Part shown: positions 6,172-7,852 of the stretch, in pieces
Numbering within the stretch: the first letter of the stretch is position 1
Layout of the letters: the number at the start of each line of letters is the position of its first letter
Assembly: GCA_938048505.1 (NCBI GenBank)
Contig: CALIUX010000080.1
Location: 1-7,852 of the forward strand
DNA from: an uncultured Pseudomonadales bacterium
GTDB taxonomy: Bacteria; Pseudomonadota; Gammaproteobacteria; Pseudomonadales; Cellvibrionaceae
Reading direction: 5' to 3'
Length of the DNA: 7,852 nucleotides
Notes under the pieces: generated by a model
Seen by the model: only the letters and a program-made list of their open reading frames with translations
What the model was told of the DNA's origin: nothing
The model's database searches: none
Position numbers and translations under genes: made by a program

Positions 6172-6199
6172 ACGTTAGTCACAATACGTTAGTCAAAAA
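6172..6199 (+). repeat. 14-bp direct repeat after the TIGR03032 gene
   Basis: ACGTTAGTCA occurs at 6172-6181 and again at 6186-6195, exactly 14 bases apart, within units ACGTTAGTCACAAT and ACGTTAGTCAAAAA. This is the third intergenic gap here with a 13-14 base period. Confidence 0.75.
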
Positions 6200-6268
6200 A
6201 AGCGCAAGCATCCCATATTTCTTATGAATCTTGTTGCTGAATATGACCGCTATAAAAAGTCAATCATG

Positions 6269-6312
6269 GAGTATTTTTATACTCTTAATATTTTGCATTT
6301 TTCATAAAATGC
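6269..6312 (+). promoter_or_regulatory. Two consecutive perfect hairpins upstream of the surface-protein gene
   Basis: GAGTAT-TTTT-ATACTC (6269-6284) forms a 6-bp stem with a four-base loop. GCATTTT-TCAT-AAAATGC (6295-6312) forms a 7-bp stem with a four-base loop. The first is followed by TTAATATTTT and could be a weak intrinsic terminator after the TIGR03032 gene. The second ends only a few bases before the putative ribosome site (GGTAGG, 6316-6321) of the next gene and could affect its translation. Both are AT-rich and modest in predicted stability. Confidence 0.45.
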
Positions 6313-6330
6313 TACGGTAGGTTTATTGTC

Positions 6331-7852
6331 ATGCATGACAGCACGCGCCCTTCAAAGAGAAAAAGTACGATTTCCATTGCCGTCAAAGCGGCGATGCCGG
6401 TTTTGGCATTATGCGGCAGCGCGAATGCCGTATCATCACGAAGCAATAGCTCTTCTTTGATTCGGCGTGGCCCCATTGTTAAACAGGTCGCTCAGCAACC
6501 AGATGGCGTAGCAGATAAATCCAGTACGCAAGTGAAGGGTGCATTGCTTAATGCTGCATTGCCTAAAACCGTACCATCTAAAAGCGCACTAGAAAAACCA
6601 TTATTAGAAAAAGCAGTATTAGAAAAAACCAAACTGCCCAGCACAATGGCTGCGGGAAAAGAGCCATTAAAAGCATTAGCGCAAAAAACCAATGAGCATC
6701 GCTCAGCATTTTCGGTTTTTAGTCATCAACATCGCACAAGCTCCGCATCGCCTCAAACACAGGCTAGGCTATCCAATTCGTCATTATTCAGCAGCCAGCT
6801 ATTCAATCGCGAGCAAGCTAACGTTAACCAAGATAAGACTCAACAAGATAAGGCTAACCGAGATCAAGCTCGTTCAGAGGCTGTGCGTTTTTTGCAGGAG
6901 CAGAATTTATTAGCTCCAGCGCATAAAACGCAACAGGCAACACTCTCTGGTGATACCCGTCAACACTCAGATCGTCGTCAATTTGCGGGTGATGTAAATG
7001 CTCACGGAACGCCTCTCTCTAGTACTTGTGATGGCTCACCTTATACTTTTCTTTCTATGCCATCGGTGGGGGTATGTTATGTATCTAGTGGGGCCATCGG
7101 CGGTCGCCGTTCAACTGATCCTGCGGAGTGCAACCTCTGGCATATTGCTTGTAATGCGCATACTCACGGTCAGCCAGAAGCTAATTTGCAAGGTAATGGT
7201 CAGAGTATTGTAGATGGCGATAGCACACCGAGTTCTGCTGATCATACGGATTTTGGTAGCCATATTATTGGTGGTAGCAATCTCACCCGTACGTTTACTA
7301 TTCAAAATACAGGGACTTTTAATTTAGATTTAACTGGCACAACGCCCGTGACGCTAACGGGCTCTTCTGACTTTAGTCTTGTGGCACAACCTGCCGTGGA
7401 CCCTGTTGCAGCCGGATCGAGTACAACCTTTAACGTTGTACTCGACCCTGAAACGGTTGGCACTCAAAATGCGACGGTTTCTATCGCAAATAATGATAGC
7501 GACGAAAACCCCTACACCTTTTCTATCACGGCATCCGTTGCGGGTTTGGATGCAGATGGCCAATTATCAGCCTCTGGTGTATTGACTGAGCCAATCAATT
7601 TAGAGACATCAATTAATGTTTTGGCCGAGGCGCCGCAGTTATTTGATTTTACACTCACTGATGGCGGTACCGCAGATGGTACCGCGATGAGTGTGACGGG
7701 TTTAGTCTTTAATATTAGTGGCACATCAACGGATGCTGAGCGCAGTAATATCGCATGGTTACTCGATGGCCCCGATGCATCGGATGTCTCGGGTGTTTAT
7801 AGCGCAGCAAGTGATACGGTAACGTTTTCTGGTCTGAGTATTTCTGTATCCG
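6331..7852 (+). CDS. Large exported surface protein with choice-of-anchor-D/Ig-like beta modules, N-terminal 507 residues, truncated by window edge
   Basis: An uninterrupted frame from ATG 6331 to the window end, 507 codons with no stop. A basic n-region (RPSKRK) and hydrophobic segment end in a clean signal peptidase I site, SANA-VSS (cut after residue 33); Cys28 is not in a lipobox. Residues about 34-230 are low-complexity and Lys/Gln/Ser-rich, with two pentapeptide tracts: ALEKP-LLEKA-VLEKT (86-100) and NQDKT-QQDKA-NRDQA (166-180). A segment with four Cys (233, 249, 267, 274) and CNAHTHGQP follows. Residues about 288-404 look like a choice-of-anchor-D (ASPM/HYDIN-type Ig-like) domain: FGSHIIGGSNLTRTFTIQNT, LDLTG, FSLVAQP, GSSTTFNVVLDPETVGTQNA, VSIANNDSDENPYTFSITAS. 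Another beta module begins near 405 (FDFTLTDGG ... IAWLLDGPDASDVSGVYSA), of a type often repeated many times in giant secreted proteins. Such proteins act in adhesion or the outer matrix; its true length and anchor lie beyond the window. Confidence 0.85.
   Translation, partial: MHDSTRPSKRKSTISIAVKAAMPVLALCGSANAVSSRSNSSSLIRRGPIVKQVAQQPDGVADKSSTQVKGALLNAALPKTVPSKSALEKPLLEKAVLEKTKLPSTMAAGKEPLKALAQKTNEHRSAFSVFSHQHRTSSASPQTQARLSNSSLFSSQLFNREQANVNQDKTQQDKANRDQARSEAVRFLQEQNLLAPAHKTQQATLSGDTRQHSDRRQFAGDVNAHGTPLSSTCDGSPYTFLSMPSVGVCYVSSGAIGGRRSTDPAECNLWHIACNAHTHGQPEANLQGNGQSIVDGDSTPSSADHTDFGSHIIGGSNLTRTFTIQNTGTFNLDLTGTTPVTLTGSSDFSLVAQPAVDPVAAGSSTTFNVVLDPETVGTQNATVSIANNDSDENPYTFSITASVAGLDADGQLSASGVLTEPINLETSINVLAEAPQLFDFTLTDGGTADGTAMSVTGLVFNISGTSTDAERSNIAWLLDGPDASDVSGVYSAASDTVTFSGLSISVS
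6586..6630 (+). repeat. 15-bp in-frame repeat coding for x-L-E-K-x
   Basis: Three 15-base units, GCACTAGAAAAACCA, TTATTAGAAAAAGCA and GTATTAGAAAAAACC, code for ALEKP, LLEKA and VLEKT in the linker of the exported protein. They share the TAGAAAAA core, which implies slippage or unequal crossing over rather than chance codon use. Confidence 0.8.
6826..6870 (+). repeat. 15-bp in-frame repeat coding for N/Q-Q/R-D-K/Q-A/T
   Basis: Three 15-base units code for NQDKT, QQDKA and NRDQA, and a related NREQA lies at residues 159-163 (6805-6819). The pentapeptide period matches that of the x-L-E-K-x tract about 240 bases upstream although the residues differ. Confidence 0.7.
7417..7445. repeat. Perfect 11-bp inverted repeat inside the surface-protein gene
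   Basis: TCGAGTACAAC (7417-7427) and GTTGTACTCGA (7435-7445) are exact reverse complements around a 7-base spacer. The site lies in the choice-of-anchor-D domain coding sequence and codes for part of GSSTTFNVVLD. No T-tract follows, so it is not a standard terminator. A regulatory or DNA-binding role is possible but unsupported. Confidence 0.6.

Noticed and set aside
6492..6913. Periodic-looking frames on both strands (6492-6692 minus, 6692-6913 plus)
   Set aside because: Their repeated patterns come from the 15-bp repeats of the exported protein read in the wrong frame or strand.
7667..7686. GGTACCGC occurring twice 12 bases apart
   Set aside because: It codes for a G-T-A repeat in a Gly/Thr-rich loop, which is expected by composition.

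Overview
The window comes from a bacterium, most likely a marine gammaproteobacterium. Base composition is moderately AT-rich, starts are ATG or TTG, Shine-Dalgarno sites are ordinary, and the protein families are typical of the accessory regions of marine Alteromonadales/Cellvibrionales. This placement is an inference and no marker gene in the window fixes it. Nothing here is clearly mobile: there is no integrase, transposase, tRNA or CRISPR array.

Layout. At the left edge, on the minus strand, is the N-terminal end of a P-loop kinase that resembles APS kinase (CysC). A mostly empty divergent region of roughly 290 bases follows. The rest is one long rightward run of genes: a GNAT acetyltransferase (440-958); a small DUF6916-like protein (1086-1373); three consecutive paralogous phage-tail-collar proteins (1465-1971, 2074-2607, 2620-3150); a secreted subtilisin-like S8 protease with an intact catalytic set (3275-4774); a TIGR03032/DUF4915-family protein of unknown function with a large unusual insertion (4789-6162); and the first 507 codons of a large exported surface protein that runs off the right end (6331-7852). 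That protein has a signal peptide, low-complexity pentapeptide repeats, a cysteine-containing segment and then beta-sandwich modules.

How the genes may work together. GNAT, DUF6916 and tail-collar genes recur as neighbours in non-phage genomic contexts, so the collar proteins are probably domesticated structural or adhesive proteins and not part of a prophage. The exported protease and TIGR03032 gene are only 14 bases apart and sit directly before the surface protein, which suggests they serve its maturation, modification or display. The divergent APS kinase could supply PAPS for sulfation, but no sulfotransferase is visible here. The functional link across the whole cluster is inference from gene order.

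Non-coding structure. Three separate intergenic gaps carry short tandem repeats with a 13-14 bp period. Two perfect hairpins lie just before the surface-protein gene, and an 11-bp perfect inverted repeat lies inside its coding sequence.
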